Below, piece after piece: positions 54,943 through 63,763 of a stretch of 64,000 nucleotides of DNA. Under the pieces are notes generated by a model. It was not told where the DNA came from and did not search any database. It saw only the letters and a program-made list of their open reading frames with translations. Each line of letters begins with the position of its first letter. Positions within the stretch are counted from its first letter, which is position 1. Both the position numbers and the translations under genes were made by a program. The stretch is taken from positions 2,170,001-2,234,000 of the forward strand of contig NZ_CP036524.1 of the NCBI RefSeq assembly GCF_008281175.1, given 5' to 3'. This DNA is from [Clostridium] hylemonae DSM 15053 (lineage in GTDB: Bacteria > Bacillota > Clostridia > Lachnospirales > Lachnospiraceae).

Positions 54943-55746
54943 ATGAACATAAATATTAAAGAAACCAACTTATCCTTCGGCTCACTGAGCCGGAGGAGCA
55001 CTACAACGCGTATTATACTGCATCACGCCGAGGCTTCCTCCTGCGATGCATCAGTCATCCATAATTGGCATAAAGCCAATGGCTGGGCCGGTATCGGCTA
55101 CCATTTTGTCGTGAGAAAGAATGGTCTTATCGAGAGAGGCCGACCCGAATGGGCAGTCGGCACCCATGCATCCGGCAGCAATTCCAATTCTCTGGGCGTC
55201 TGTTTTGAAGGCGCTTATATGAAAGAGACAATGCCGGCCGCACAAAAAAATGCCGGTAAAGACCTGGTTGCATACCTCAAAAGAAAGTATGGCATTACAA
55301 AAGTTCAGAGACACAGTGACGTTTGTGCAACTTCATGTCCCGGCATAAATTTCCCGTTTTCGGAAATCGCGGGTGCGTCTGTCTCCGGTACTGTCACTGT
55401 TTCCTCTGCCGGGCAAAGCGCGGGGCAAAATTCCAGTTCCTCCTGGATATCCCGCCTGCAGAGTGAATGCAACCGCCAGGGGTTCAGCCGCCAGGCGGTG
55501 GACGGAATCGCCGGACGAAATACGCTCGCCGGCTGTCCGATGCTCTCTCCGGGGGCGTCCGGGGGTATCACAAAGCTTTTGCAGGAAAAGTTGATTTCTC
55601 TCGGATATTCCTGTGGTTCCTCCGGAGCTGACGGAATACTCGGACAAGACACACAGCGGGCCGTTAAAGCATACCAGAAAGACCACGGGCTCGCCGCAGA
55701 TGGCATTGTCGGCCCTGCAACATGGAAAAAGCTGCTGGATCTTTAA
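54943..55746 (+). CDS. N-acetylmuramoyl-L-alanine amidase (endolysin) with peptidoglycan-binding domain
   Basis: 267 aa; ATG after AAGGAGTG, 4 bp from the previous stop. N-terminal amidase_2/PGRP domain with zinc ligands in IILHHAE and in KVQRHSDVCATSCPG, plus GIGYHFVVRKNG and the NSLGVCFEGAY segment. After a Ser-rich linker come peptidoglycan-binding-like repeats (GFSRQAVDGIAGRNTL and GADGILGQDTQRAVKAYQKD ... GIVGPATWKKLL). It cleaves the sugar-peptide bond of peptidoglycan to release particles, with the holin at 23,184. No signal peptide, consistent with holin-dependent export. Last gene of the tail element. Confidence 0.93.
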   Translation: MNINIKETNLSFGSLSRRSTTTRIILHHAEASSCDASVIHNWHKANGWAGIGYHFVVRKNGLIERGRPEWAVGTHASGSNSNSLGVCFEGAYMKETMPAAQKNAGKDLVAYLKRKYGITKVQRHSDVCATSCPGINFPFSEIAGASVSGTVTVSSAGQSAGQNSSSSWISRLQSECNRQGFSRQAVDGIAGRNTLAGCPMLSPGASGGITKLLQEKLISLGYSCGSSGADGILGQDTQRAVKAYQKDHGLAADGIVGPATWKKLLDL

Positions 55747-55970
55747 TGGAGACAGAACCCAATCGGCTTTTGGGGACAGGCCCCGGCAGCTATTTACTCT
55801 GCAAAACTGATGACTTTTTTATGAGTATGTGCTATTATTGATTCTAAATAATTTCACAGTATGGGCCGGAAACCTGGTTGCAGCTTCCCGGCTCTTTCAA
55901 TTTCCCGGCGGCAATCTCCGCTTTGACGGAGACAGCGGAACCGGAGCAAATTTAAGGATGGTATAAAAGT

Positions 55971-56669
55971 ATGAAGCGTATTTTCTTAGTTGAAGATGAT
56001 CTGAGTTTAATCAATGGTTTATCTTTTGCCCTCAAAAAGCAGGGATACGAAACAGATATTGCCCGTACGAGCCTTGAGGCGCAGAATCTGTGGGGAAATG
56101 AGGACTATGATCTAGTTATCTTAGATGTGTCGCTCCCCGACGGCTCTGGTTATGAACTATGTAAAATAATCCGCAGAACATCGAAAGTCCCCATCATATT
56201 CCTGACGGCGGCAGATGAAGAAACGGATATTATAATGGGGCTTGATATCGGCGGCGACGATTACATCACTAAGCCTTTTAAGTTAGCTATACTTCTCTCC
56301 CGGATAAATGCCCTCCTCCGCAGAAGTGATAATTTTAATGAGACTACTACAGAACTGAATTCTAACGGTATCAAAGTAAAGCTTCTGAAGGGAGAAGTCT
56401 ATAAGAATGAATCACAACTTGACTTAACTGCAAGCGAGTATAAATTACTCTGTTTATTTATGGAAAACCCGGACATTGTTCTCTCCCCGGAACAGATACT
56501 GAGTAAGCTCTGGGATTGTGACGAAAAATATATAGACAGCAGCACCCTTACTGTATATATCCGGAGACTTCGCACAAAAATCGAAGACACCCCCGGACAG
56601 CCGCAGAAAATACTGACGGTACGGGGTATGGGATATAAATGGAATGCTGCTGATCGAGGTGCGCTATGA
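55971..56669 (+). CDS. OmpR-family response regulator (BceR-like)
   Basis: 232 aa. Receiver with E8/D9/D10, phospho-acceptor D52 (VILDVSLPDG) and K101 (YITKPF); C-terminal winged helix with LTASEYKLLCLFMENPD and STLTVYIRRLRTKIED. Overlaps the kinase start by 4 bp. The 224-bp gap upstream (55,747-55,970) holds no gene; it contains a weak hairpin (TCTCCG..CGGAGA) and presumably the promoter. The operon with kinase and ABC transporter is the layout of antimicrobial-peptide sensing and detoxification modules. Confidence 0.93.
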   Translation: MKRIFLVEDDLSLINGLSFALKKQGYETDIARTSLEAQNLWGNEDYDLVILDVSLPDGSGYELCKIIRRTSKVPIIFLTAADEETDIIMGLDIGGDDYITKPFKLAILLSRINALLRRSDNFNETTTELNSNGIKVKLLKGEVYKNESQLDLTASEYKLLCLFMENPDIVLSPEQILSKLWDCDEKYIDSSTLTVYIRRLRTKIEDTPGQPQKILTVRGMGYKWNAADRGAL

Positions 56670-57703
56670 AAATACTCGTAAATAGAAAGGTCAAACTACT
56701 CTTCTGCCTTGTAATACTGTCCATAATTCTGTCTTCCCTGCTCTCTATTGTCTTTATAAGACTGAACCCGGAACATGCAGCGTTATATGTACTGGCGTCT
56801 TTTCTGTGCGCAGGGATCCTTATATTGGCAGTTACGTATCTGTATTTTAAGGAACAGAACAGTATTATGGAAAATGCTGTAGAGCAGATCAAAGAATATA
56901 TTTCAGGAAATCAAAACGCGCGCATCGAGTGTGACGATGAAGGCGAACTATACAGGCTGTTCCATGAAGTGAATTCTTTAGTCTCCATTTTGAACGCTCA
57001 CGCCGAAAACGAGGAAAAGGCTAAAAAGTTTTTAAAAGACACCATATCGGATATCTCCCACCAGCTAAAAACTCCCCTTGCCGCTCTCAGTGTTTATAAT
57101 GGAATTATGCAGGAAGAAGCAAAGGATCTGCCGGCTGTGAGGGAATTTACTGTCCTTTCCGAACAGGAACTGGACCGTATTGAAATACTCGTGCAGAACC
57201 TCCTGAAAATAACGAAGCTTGACGCGGGGACGATCGTGATAGAAAAAACGGATGAAAATATGTCGGAAATGATGGGAAGCATAGAAAGACACTTTTTGTA
57301 TCGTGCCGGACAGGAGGGGAAAAACTTCTGTCTTTGCGGCGATGATACAGTCATGCTGTCGTGTGACCGCAGCTGGATGCTTGAAGCGCTCAGCAACATT
57401 GTCAAAAATGCCTTTGACCATACGGAACAAGGTGATACTGTCTCGATCGAATGGAAGCAGTTTGCTTCCGCTGTACAGATCACGGTTAAAGATAACGGAA
57501 GCGGTATCCACCCGGAGGATCTATACTATATTTTCAAAAGATTTTACCGCAGCCGTTTTTCAAAAGACAGACAGGGCCTTGGACTTGGACTTTCACTTGC
57601 AAAGGCTGTCATTGAAGCACATGGAGGGACGATAGAAGTTGACAGTGAACTTGGCGCCGGAACGACTTTTACCGTCAGTTTTTTAATTCCTACAAAATTG
57701 TAG
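56666..57703 (+). CDS. Sensor histidine kinase (BceS-like)
   Basis: 345 aa. Two membrane helices (about residues 10-31 and 38-60) with almost no extracellular loop, as in intramembrane-sensing kinases. H132 in SDISHQLKTPLAAL is the phosphorylation site; N-box LSNIVKNAFDHTE, G-boxes VKDNGSGIHPEDL and GLGLGLSLAKAVIEAHGG. The short loop suggests it senses through the partner ABC permease rather than by binding a ligand outside. Confidence 0.92.
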   Translation: MKILVNRKVKLLFCLVILSIILSSLLSIVFIRLNPEHAALYVLASFLCAGILILAVTYLYFKEQNSIMENAVEQIKEYISGNQNARIECDDEGELYRLFHEVNSLVSILNAHAENEEKAKKFLKDTISDISHQLKTPLAALSVYNGIMQEEAKDLPAVREFTVLSEQELDRIEILVQNLLKITKLDAGTIVIEKTDENMSEMMGSIERHFLYRAGQEGKNFCLCGDDTVMLSCDRSWMLEALSNIVKNAFDHTEQGDTVSIEWKQFASAVQITVKDNGSGIHPEDLYYIFKRFYRSRFSKDRQGLGLGLSLAKAVIEAHGGTIEVDSELGAGTTFTVSFLIPTKL

Positions 57704-57774
57704 GCTGTATGTCATCTTACAGTAGTGTGGGCGTGATAATCTTTCTATACCAACAAAGAAAGAGGTGCTTATTT

Positions 57775-58458
57775 ATGGATCTGTTAGAAGTTAGATCGAT
57801 CTCCAAAACTTACGGCAGCGGTGAGGCCGCTGTCCACGCGTTAAAAAACGTTACCTTCTCTGTTTCAAAAGGGGAATTTGTTGCCGTCGTCGGCGAGTCC
57901 GGCTCTGGGAAAAGTACACTTTTGAATATGATAGGTGCGCTCGATACCCCAACCCACGGCAGGATATTTATTGACAGCAAAGATACTTTTGCAATGAAAG
58001 AAAGCAGCTTGACAGTCTTCCGGCGCAGAAATATTGGATTTATTTTTCAAAACTTTAACCTGATACCGGAGCTCTCTGTCGAGCAGAACATCGTATTTCC
58101 TCTGTTGCTTGATTATCAGAAACCTCGTAAAAAACAGCTGGAAGAATTACTCTCGGTATTAAATCTGAAAGAACGGCGCCACCATCTGCCCAGCCAATTA
58201 TCCGGCGGACAGCAGCAGCGTGTGGCGATAGGCCGCGCGCTCATCACAAGGCCGGCGCTTATCCTCGCAGACGAGCCGACGGGGAATCTGGACAGTCAAA
58301 ACAGCCGCGAAGTAATTGCGCTGCTAAAAGAAGCGGCAAAGAATTATGAACAGACGATCATAATGATCACTCACAGCCGGAGTATTGCGCAGACAGCCGA
58401 CCGGATACTGCAGGTATACGACGGTGTACTGACCGACCTTGGGAGGTGCCGCGAATGA
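57775..58458 (+). CDS. ABC transporter ATP-binding protein (BceA/MacB-like)
   Basis: 227 aa; ATG 57775 after AGAGGTG (the frame is open 22 codons upstream without a site). Walker [10 protein letters not shown] (residues 40-48), Q-loop [12 protein letters not shown], signature [15 protein letters not shown], Walker [15 protein letters not shown]-loop ITHSRS. The [14 protein letters not shown] segment is typical of the MacB/LolD/BceA subfamily. Its stop overlaps the permease start (ATGA). Confidence 0.95.
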   Translation: MDLLEVRSISKTYGSGEAAVHALKNVTFSVSKGEFVAVVGESGSGKSTLLNMIGALDTPTHGRIFIDSKDTFAMKESSLTVFRRRNIGFIFQNFNLIPELSVEQNIVFPLLLDYQKPRKKQLEELLSVLNLKERRHHLPSQLSGGQQQRVAIGRALITRPALILADEPTGNLDSQNSREVIALLKEAAKNYEQTIIMITHSRSIAQTADRILQVYDGVLTDLGRCRE

Positions 58459-60266
58459 AAAGCTATCTCAGCCTGATCCCGATTTCTGCCAAAGTGCACA
58501 GACGGCAAAACCGGATGACATTGTTATGTATCATCTTCGCCGTATTTTTGGTAACAGCTGTTTTCAGTATGGCAGAGATGGGCGTTAGAATGGAACAGAC
58601 AAGACTGATGGACAAACATGATAATCTTTCGCTTCATGACTTGGCCGGCAGCGCAATGGGACAGTCTCTCTATCTCATAGCCGCGGTATTATTCGTGCTC
58701 ATCCTGACGGCGGGTGTTCTGATGATCTCAAGCAGTATAAACACCAATGTAGCCCAAAGGACCAACTTTTTTGGAATGATGCGCTGTATCGGAATGAGCA
58801 AGCGGCAAATTGTACGTTTTGTAAGGCTGGAAGCGCTTAACTGGTGCAAGATCGCGGTTCCCGCAGGCGTTGTACTGGGAATGGTAACCACATGGGGATT
58901 GTGTGCCGCGCTGCGGCTCCTTGTGGGCGGGGAATTTTCCCATATCCCTCTCTTTGGCATCAGCATAACCGGCATTGCCGGCGGAATTGCCGTGGGCATT
59001 GTTACGGTATTGATCGCTGCAAGATCCCCGGCAAAACGGGCGGCAAAAGTATCTCCTGCCGCAGCAGTTTCAGGAAATACAGAAAGTACGGGAAATGTAC
59101 GCAATGCAGTCAATACACGTGTTGGAAGGATCGAGACGGCCCTTGGCGTCCACCACGCAGTATCGGCAAAGAAAAACCTCATACTTATGACAGGCTCCTT
59201 TGCTCTCAGCATTATTCTCTTTTTATGTTTCTCCGTTCTGATAGATTTTATCGGATACCTTATGCCCCAGTCCTCCGCCACTTCTGATATCAATATATCA
59301 AGTGAGAGCAGTTCACGCTTGATAGACAGCAGACTTATAGGCAGATTTAAAGGTATGGAAGGTGTAAAACAAGTATATGGCCGAAGAAGCAGCTTTGATG
59401 TTCCGGCAAAAATAAATAACGGTAAGATACGTTCCAATAAGATCGATATTATTTCTTATGATGATTTTGATCTGGATTGCCTTACAAAAGATGATGTGCT
59501 GAAAAAGGGCAGTGATATTTCTAAAGTGTACGGAAACAGCAATTATGTACTTGCCACCTGGGATAAAGACAGTCCCCTGAAAATTGGCGATAAGATACAG
59601 ACAGGCGGTGAACAGCTGGAGATCGCCGGTTTCTTAAACTATGATCCTTTTAACAGCGACGGCACTACAAACGGGAAAATAACGATCATCACTTCCGGAG
59701 ATACTTATATACGGCTTACCGGAGTATCGGATTATTCGCTTGTTATGATACAGACAACAAACGATGCAACCAATAAAGATGTGGAAGCGATCCGGCAGGC
59801 GGCGGGCAGCGGTTACACATTCAGCGACAGGCGCAGTGAGCGCACGACAGGCACATATATGGCATTTGTCTTCTGTGTCTATGGTTTTCTGGCGATCATC
59901 GCACTGGTCACGGTCCTGAATATCATCAACAGCATTTCTATGAGTGTGTCTGCGAGAATAAAGCAATACGGAGCGATGCGGGCCGTTGGAATGGATGAGC
60001 GCCAGATCACAAAAATGATAGCTGCCGAAGCGCTTACTTATGCCCTGTCCGGCTGTATTGTCGGATGTACAGCCGGTCTGCTGCTCAGTAAACTGCTGTA
60101 TGACACTCTCATTGCCGCTCATTTCAGCTACGCTGTATGGAATGTGCCAGTCACACTTCTGCTCATGATACTTTTGTTTGTCTTTCTTGCAGCTTTTGCT
60201 GCAATTTATGCCCCGGCAAAACGGATAAGGAACATCTCCGTAACAGAAACCATTAATGAATTATAG
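58455..60266 (+). CDS. FtsX-type ABC permease
   Basis: About 603 aa; ATG 58455 after GGGAGGTG. Two FtsX/MacB-type domains: one near residues 80-210 (VLILTAGVLMISSSIN, RTNFFGMMRCIGMSKRQIV) and one at the C-terminus (IKQYGAMRAVGMDERQITKM), with an extracytoplasmic region of ~200 residues between (about 270-460). An N-terminal membrane helix precedes. BceB-type permeases have ten helices; this count is compatible with eight to ten. Likely exports or removes a peptide; substrate not predictable. Confidence 0.9.
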   Translation: MKSYLSLIPISAKVHRRQNRMTLLCIIFAVFLVTAVFSMAEMGVRMEQTRLMDKHDNLSLHDLAGSAMGQSLYLIAAVLFVLILTAGVLMISSSINTNVAQRTNFFGMMRCIGMSKRQIVRFVRLEALNWCKIAVPAGVVLGMVTTWGLCAALRLLVGGEFSHIPLFGISITGIAGGIAVGIVTVLIAARSPAKRAAKVSPAAAVSGNTESTGNVRNAVNTRVGRIETALGVHHAVSAKKNLILMTGSFALSIILFLCFSVLIDFIGYLMPQSSATSDINISSESSSRLIDSRLIGRFKGMEGVKQVYGRRSSFDVPAKINNGKIRSNKIDIISYDDFDLDCLTKDDVLKKGSDISKVYGNSNYVLATWDKDSPLKIGDKIQTGGEQLEIAGFLNYDPFNSDGTTNGKITIITSGDTYIRLTGVSDYSLVMIQTTNDATNKDVEAIRQAAGSGYTFSDRRSERTTGTYMAFVFCVYGFLAIIALVTVLNIINSISMSVSARIKQYGAMRAVGMDERQITKMIAAEALTYALSGCIVGCTAGLLLSKLLYDTLIAAHFSYAVWNVPVTLLLMILLFVFLAAFAAIYAPAKRIRNISVTETINEL

Positions 60267-60290
60267 ACAGGCATATTGTCTCATGCCTGC

Positions 60291-60324
60291 AAAACGGCGG
60301 CTTTCGCTTCTAAGCCGCCGTTTT
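60291..60324 (+). terminator. Intrinsic terminator after the ABC permease
   Basis: A 13-bp perfect stem (AAAACGGCGGCTT / AAGCCGCCGTTTT), 8-nt loop, T-rich on both strands; it can serve the convergent gene at 60,346 as well. Confidence 0.92.
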
Positions 60325-60345
60325 ATCATTCTGCCGCCCGCTTTC

Positions 60346-60591
60346 TTATCCGGCCTCCATCAGCACTCTTGCCAGCCTGGCATCGCGGTCTTCCCTGTAA
60401 TATATATCATATCGTTCCAGCAGATCATCCTGATAGCATCTTATCTCCGTACTTGTCCGCACGATCTCCAGCAGGCGCCGCCTGTTTATCAGCTCTGCGT
60501 CCCCTGTATCTATTTCCATATCTGCAATGCACAAAGGCCTGCATTGACCTACCATATCGACAAATGTCTTTGATGAAACGACCTTATACAT
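60346..60591 (-). CDS. Small 81-aa protein downstream of the MrpR-like gene
   Basis: ATG 60591 (MYKVVSSKTFVDMVGQCRPL) follows GGAGG by 5 bases; a GTG four codons upstream is within that site. Charged, soluble, with an Arg-rich C-terminal half (YREDRDARLARVLMEAG). It starts 31 bp after the stop of the MrpR-like gene and is probably co-transcribed. No family recognised; a partner or anti-repressor of the upstream protein is possible but unproven. Confidence 0.6.
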   Translation of the reverse strand: MYKVVSSKTFVDMVGQCRPLCIADMEIDTGDAELINRRRLLEIVRTSTEIRCYQDDLLERYDIYYREDRDARLARVLMEAG

Positions 60592-60621
60592 ACCATCCTC
60601 CACAATGAAAAGAGCGCGGTT

Positions 60622-61551
60622 CTATATCTGGTTTAAATATGACTGGAAGGAACGGATAAATTTTCTCATATCCATATTCCATCCTGAGTCTTCAAAGTAT
60701 CTGCCGTAAGACTGATTCTCCCTGACCCCTTCCTTATCCGTACCCAGCTTCAGACTGCGGATATCTGTGCCGTCCGCAAGAACCTCGTAATAAATTCTGT
60801 TGAAATATCCGCTGCGCTCAATTGAAGTTTTTGAGATCCGCTTTTCCCCAAGGATCTTCTTCATTTCTTCTAAAAGATATACAAACTTCCTCTGTACTTT
60901 GGAGTAGGATACAGTCTCGTTGTTCCGTATCTTCCAGACCGAGTCCGGATAAAGCGAAGAGACGTAATGGACTGTTTTTTCATTCCTGATTTTCTTCACT
61001 TCTGCTGTGGCAAGAAGCATTCCGGCAAGTTCCGGTGATAAGATTCTCTCTGTGCCGTCCGGCAGCTGGGTGAGCCCGCCCTGCCTTCCGATATGGCTGC
61101 TCCTGAGATTGACAAGGTTATAGAATCCTTTTCCTGAGATTCCTTCATAAATACTGGCAAATACGGACGCAATATACACTCCGTAGCCGGAATCGAGCAG
61201 GCGCTCTAAATATTGTGTGTACAACTCTGCTGATATATAGAACTCCTCCTTGGCCGCCAGAAAAATATCCTTCAGTTCCCTGTTCGGCACAACCTTGACA
61301 GAGATCCAGTTAAACGCCGCATATCCCTTTATTACGCACCATTCCACGTAATTGGAAAGCTGCCGCCTCTTGTCTTCAAACGTCCGGTAACCGTCATACC
61401 GGATGAGGAAGTGAAGCAGCTCTGACGTCCCCATCTCACACAGATCTTGACCGAGCTCTTCCTCATATGCTCCCGAATCCTGGAACAAATGCCTCAGGTA
61501 ATCCTGCTTCTTATACTCCAAATACTCTTTTTTTCTTTCTTCATTATACAT
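60622..61551 (-). CDS. MrpR-like integrase-fold repressor
   Basis: 309 aa; ATG 61551 (MYNEERKKEYLEYKKQ) after GAGGTG. The N-terminal half resembles the SAM-like core-binding domain of phage integrases (YLRHLFQDSGAYEEELGQD, LSNYVEWCVIKGYAAFNW). The C-terminal half has the general catalytic-domain layout (GFYNLVNLRSSHIGRQGG) but I see no full R-K-HxxR-Y set. This matches the MrpR/YopR class of integrase-derived phage lytic-cycle repressors known from SPbeta. A LexA-box promoter lies upstream. It could be a regulator of the tail element 5 kb away, whose polymerase also has an SPbeta relative (YonO). Confidence 0.68.
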   Translation of the reverse strand: MYNEERKKEYLEYKKQDYLRHLFQDSGAYEEELGQDLCEMGTSELLHFLIRYDGYRTFEDKRRQLSNYVEWCVIKGYAAFNWISVKVVPNRELKDIFLAAKEEFYISAELYTQYLERLLDSGYGVYIASVFASIYEGISGKGFYNLVNLRSSHIGRQGGLTQLPDGTERILSPELAGMLLATAEVKKIRNEKTVHYVSSLYPDSVWKIRNNETVSYSKVQRKFVYLLEEMKKILGEKRISKTSIERSGYFNRIYYEVLADGTDIRSLKLGTDKEGVRENQSYGRYFEDSGWNMDMRKFIRSFQSYLNQI

Positions 61552-61633
61552 AGACCTTACACCTCTATGTGACAGCATAGCATACAGGAAGAATCAACGT
61601 CAATTTCATTTCCCAATGTTATTACAAAAGACA

Positions 61634-61681
61634 TTACCCCCGGCGGCAGAGACATGGACCTCTCCTGCCGTCCGGGGGTAA
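61634..61681 (-). promoter_or_regulatory. Strong leader hairpin before the MrpR-like gene
   Basis: TTACCCCCGG (61634-61643) pairs perfectly with CCGGGGGTAA (61672-61681); an inner GGCAG/CTGCC extends the stem. On the minus strand it is followed by TAATGTCTTTTG, a poor U-tract. It lies between the LexA-box promoter and the gene, so an attenuator or RNA-stability element is likelier than a plain terminator. Confidence 0.65.
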
Positions 61682-61712
61682 AATAGGATGCGCGTCTATG
61701 TTCTGTATTTTT

Positions 61713-61741
61713 ATTATAGAACATATGTTCCCACAAGTCAA
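61713..61741 (-). promoter_or_regulatory. LexA-controlled promoter of the MrpR-like gene
   Basis: On the minus strand TTGACT (plus 61736-61741) and a perfect TATAAT (61713-61718) are 17 bp apart, and the spacer contains the palindrome GAACATATGTTC (61719-61730). The design (box inside the spacer) is the same as at 19,662-19,691. Confidence 0.83.
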
Positions 61742-61843
61742 TTGTATATAACTCACAATATTTGTCCGCATGAAACGAAACCGCGGTAATTACTAAGAAA
61801 AAGATAAGGTTTTCTTTCGTCCCTCTGATTTTTTATATGGTAT

Positions 61844-61849
61844 TATAAT
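61844..61849 (+). promoter_or_regulatory. -10 element of the 171-aa membrane protein gene
   Basis: TATAAT 26 bp before the start codon; no convincing -35 is seen at the right distance. Confidence 0.5.
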
Positions 61850-61874
61850 ACTAACTTTTAAGGAGGCCGCTGTT

Positions 61875-62390
61875 ATGACAAAAAGACGCTTCATTCCCAT
61901 AATCGTGCTTGGCTTAACCTTTTTCCTTCGCTCAACTTCATACGCTGACTCCTCCTGGTATTGGATATCCACGACGCGCCCTTACGATGTCCTCCCTTAT
62001 GTGGCGGCAGTCACGCTTGCCGTCGAGACTCTGGCCGTCAACTGGATCTGCCGCATACATCGCCCTCTGAAGGTTTTCCTTGTCATGCTTCTGGGCAACC
62101 TCATTTCTTTCAGCCTTCCCTATATAGGGGCTTCTTTTGATCCCGTGTTTCATATTCCGGGACATCCCTGGCATTCCGTTTCGATGTACGCGGAGTCTCT
62201 GCCTTTTTATACGGTGGGAGCATTCTATCTGCTGCTCACCATTGCCGCGGAACTGCCTGTTGAGTACTGCATGCTCCGTAGATCCGCGCCGGATTCCAGA
62301 AGACTGCTGTATACGATCGTCGGCGCCAATACCGCGACCACCATATTTGTGGCTGTAACAGAGCGTCTTTTCTGCCGCGGGCACTGGTGA
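61875..62390 (+). CDS. Unknown integral membrane protein (171 aa)
   Basis: ATG after TAAGGAGG. An N-terminal signal-like segment (IIVLGLTFFLRSTSYAD) is followed by about four hydrophobic segments (LPYVAAVTLAVETLAVNWI, FLVMLLGNLISFSLPYI, LPFYTVGAFYLLLTIAAEL and a last one near residues 145-160). The loop between helices contains SFDPVFHIPGHPWHSVSM, with several histidines. No family recognised. Monocistronic on the plus strand, flanked by minus-strand genes. Confidence 0.72.
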   Translation: MTKRRFIPIIVLGLTFFLRSTSYADSSWYWISTTRPYDVLPYVAAVTLAVETLAVNWICRIHRPLKVFLVMLLGNLISFSLPYIGASFDPVFHIPGHPWHSVSMYAESLPFYTVGAFYLLLTIAAELPVEYCMLRRSAPDSRRLLYTIVGANTATTIFVAVTERLFCRGHW

Positions 62391-62411
62391 TCCAGCCGCT
62401 TTGACACCGGA

Positions 62412-63242
62412 TCAGATCTTATTTACCGCAGCGCTCAGATATTCGTTGCTCACTTCGGCAAATTTCTCATTTTCCACTGCCCCGGCAAGTTCTGCGTCTA
62501 CAGGCATCTTGCCGAGCACCGGAATGTCAAGCTCCGCCGCTATCTCATCAATATGGCTCTCGCCGAACACGGAGATTTTCTTTCCACAGTCCGGGCAGGT
62601 CAGATAACTGTAATTCTCAACGATCCCAAGTACCGGAATGTTCATCTGGCGCGCCATGTTATAAGCCTTCTTCACGATCATCTGCACCAGATCCTGCGGT
62701 GACGTGACGATCACCACCCCGTTCACCGGCAGTGACTGAAATACCGTGAGCGGCACATCGCCTGTTCCCGGCGGCATATCTACGAAGAGATAATCCAGTT
62801 CTCCCCACATGACGTCAGACCAGAACTGCGTCACAACACCTGCGATGACGGGGCCTCTCCATATAACCGGATCAGATTCATTTTCCAGCAGGAGATTGAC
62901 GGACATGATCCTCGTGCCGTCTTTTGCTTCGCACGGAAACATACCTTCATCACTTCCCTTGGCACTCTCGTGTAATCCGTACATCTTTGGGATCGACGGG
63001 CCGGTGATATCCGCGTCCAGGATCCCCACTGAGAAGCCCTGCTCTCTCATCATCCTTGCCAGAGAGGCAGTCACCATGGACTTCCCCACACCTCCCTTGC
63101 CGCTCACTACGGCGATGACCTTCTTAACGTGTGAAAATGGATTTGCCGGCGCGCTTAGATCCTGCGGTTTGCTGCTGCAGGAATCTGCATGCGCGCAGCC
63201 GGCACAGTCTGACGGCGCACAGCCGTTTTGTTGTTCTGCCAT
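62412..63242 (-). CDS. Mrp/NBP35-family Fe-S cluster carrier ATPase
   Basis: 276 aa from ATG 63242 (MAEQQNGCAPSDC), preceded by AAGGAAA; ATG codons further upstream fall within or beyond the palindrome and lack a site. An N-terminal Cys cluster (CAPSDCAGCAHADSC) precedes the deviant Walker A KGGVGKS in VVSGKGGVGKSMV, then LDADITGPSIPKMYGL, VDMPPGTGDVPLTV, and the C-terminal C-x2-C (LTCPDCGKK) of the family. It likely assembles or delivers Fe-S clusters. Confidence 0.93.
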   Translation of the reverse strand: MAEQQNGCAPSDCAGCAHADSCSSKPQDLSAPANPFSHVKKVIAVVSGKGGVGKSMVTASLARMMREQGFSVGILDADITGPSIPKMYGLHESAKGSDEGMFPCEAKDGTRIMSVNLLLENESDPVIWRGPVIAGVVTQFWSDVMWGELDYLFVDMPPGTGDVPLTVFQSLPVNGVVIVTSPQDLVQMIVKKAYNMARQMNIPVLGIVENYSYLTCPDCGKKISVFGESHIDEIAAELDIPVLGKMPVDAELAGAVENEKFAEVSNEYLSAAVNKI

Positions 63243-63272
63243 AATATATTTCCTTCTTTCCATATTTGATTT

Positions 63273-63308
63273 GGGGTCAGACCCCTCCTGCGAAAGGGGT
63301 CTGACCCC
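63273..63308. repeat. GGGGTCAGACCCC-type palindromic repeat, copy 3
   Basis: GGGGTCAGACCCC (63273-63285) and GGGGTCTGACCCC (63296-63308), 10-nt spacer: the same architecture as copy 2 in the tail operon. A related hairpin, GGGGAC..GTCCCC (63339-63367, followed by TTTT on the plus strand), lies 30 bp further on. Confidence 0.88.
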
Positions 63309-63385
63309 ATTCGTAAAACCCCATCCGCACATGATAATGGGGACAGACCTTTCCGGGGTCAGTCCCCTTTTATGCTTAACTGTAT

Positions 63386-63760
63386 CTATTCAACTACTGC
63401 AATCACTTCTACTTCACAGAGCACATTTTTCGGAAGAGTCTTTACTGCCACACAGCTCCTTGCCGGTTTGGATGTGAAGTATTTTGCGTATACTTCATTG
63501 AATGCCGCAAAATCTCCCATGTCGGCAAGGAAACATGTTGTCTTGATCACATGGTCAAAATCTGTTCCGGCTGCTTTTAACACTTCGCCGACATTTTTGC
63601 ACACCTGCTCTGTCTGGCCTTCGATCGTCGCTGCTTCCACATTGTCTACTTCCGGGTTGATACCGATCTGTCCTGCGGAGTAGAACATTCCGTTATGTAC
63701 ATACCCCTGTGAATATGGTCCTAATGCTTTTGGTGCCTTTTCTGTTGCTACTACTTTCAT
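63386..63760 (-). CDS. RidA-family enamine/imine deaminase
   Basis: 124 aa, typical for YjgF/YER057c/RidA trimers that hydrolyse reactive 2-aminoacrylate-type enamines. Motifs: ATEKAPKALGPYSQGYVHNG, FYSAGQIGINPE, the substrate arginine in SKPARSCVAVKTLPKN, and VEVIAVV at the end. Three bp separate it from the upstream ornithine-cyclodeaminase-like gene, a common pairing in which RidA clears the imine product. Confidence 0.95.
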   Translation of the reverse strand: MKVVATEKAPKALGPYSQGYVHNGMFYSAGQIGINPEVDNVEAATIEGQTEQVCKNVGEVLKAAGTDFDHVIKTTCFLADMGDFAAFNEVYAKYFTSKPARSCVAVKTLPKNVLCEVEVIAVVE

Positions 63761-63763
63761 AAT

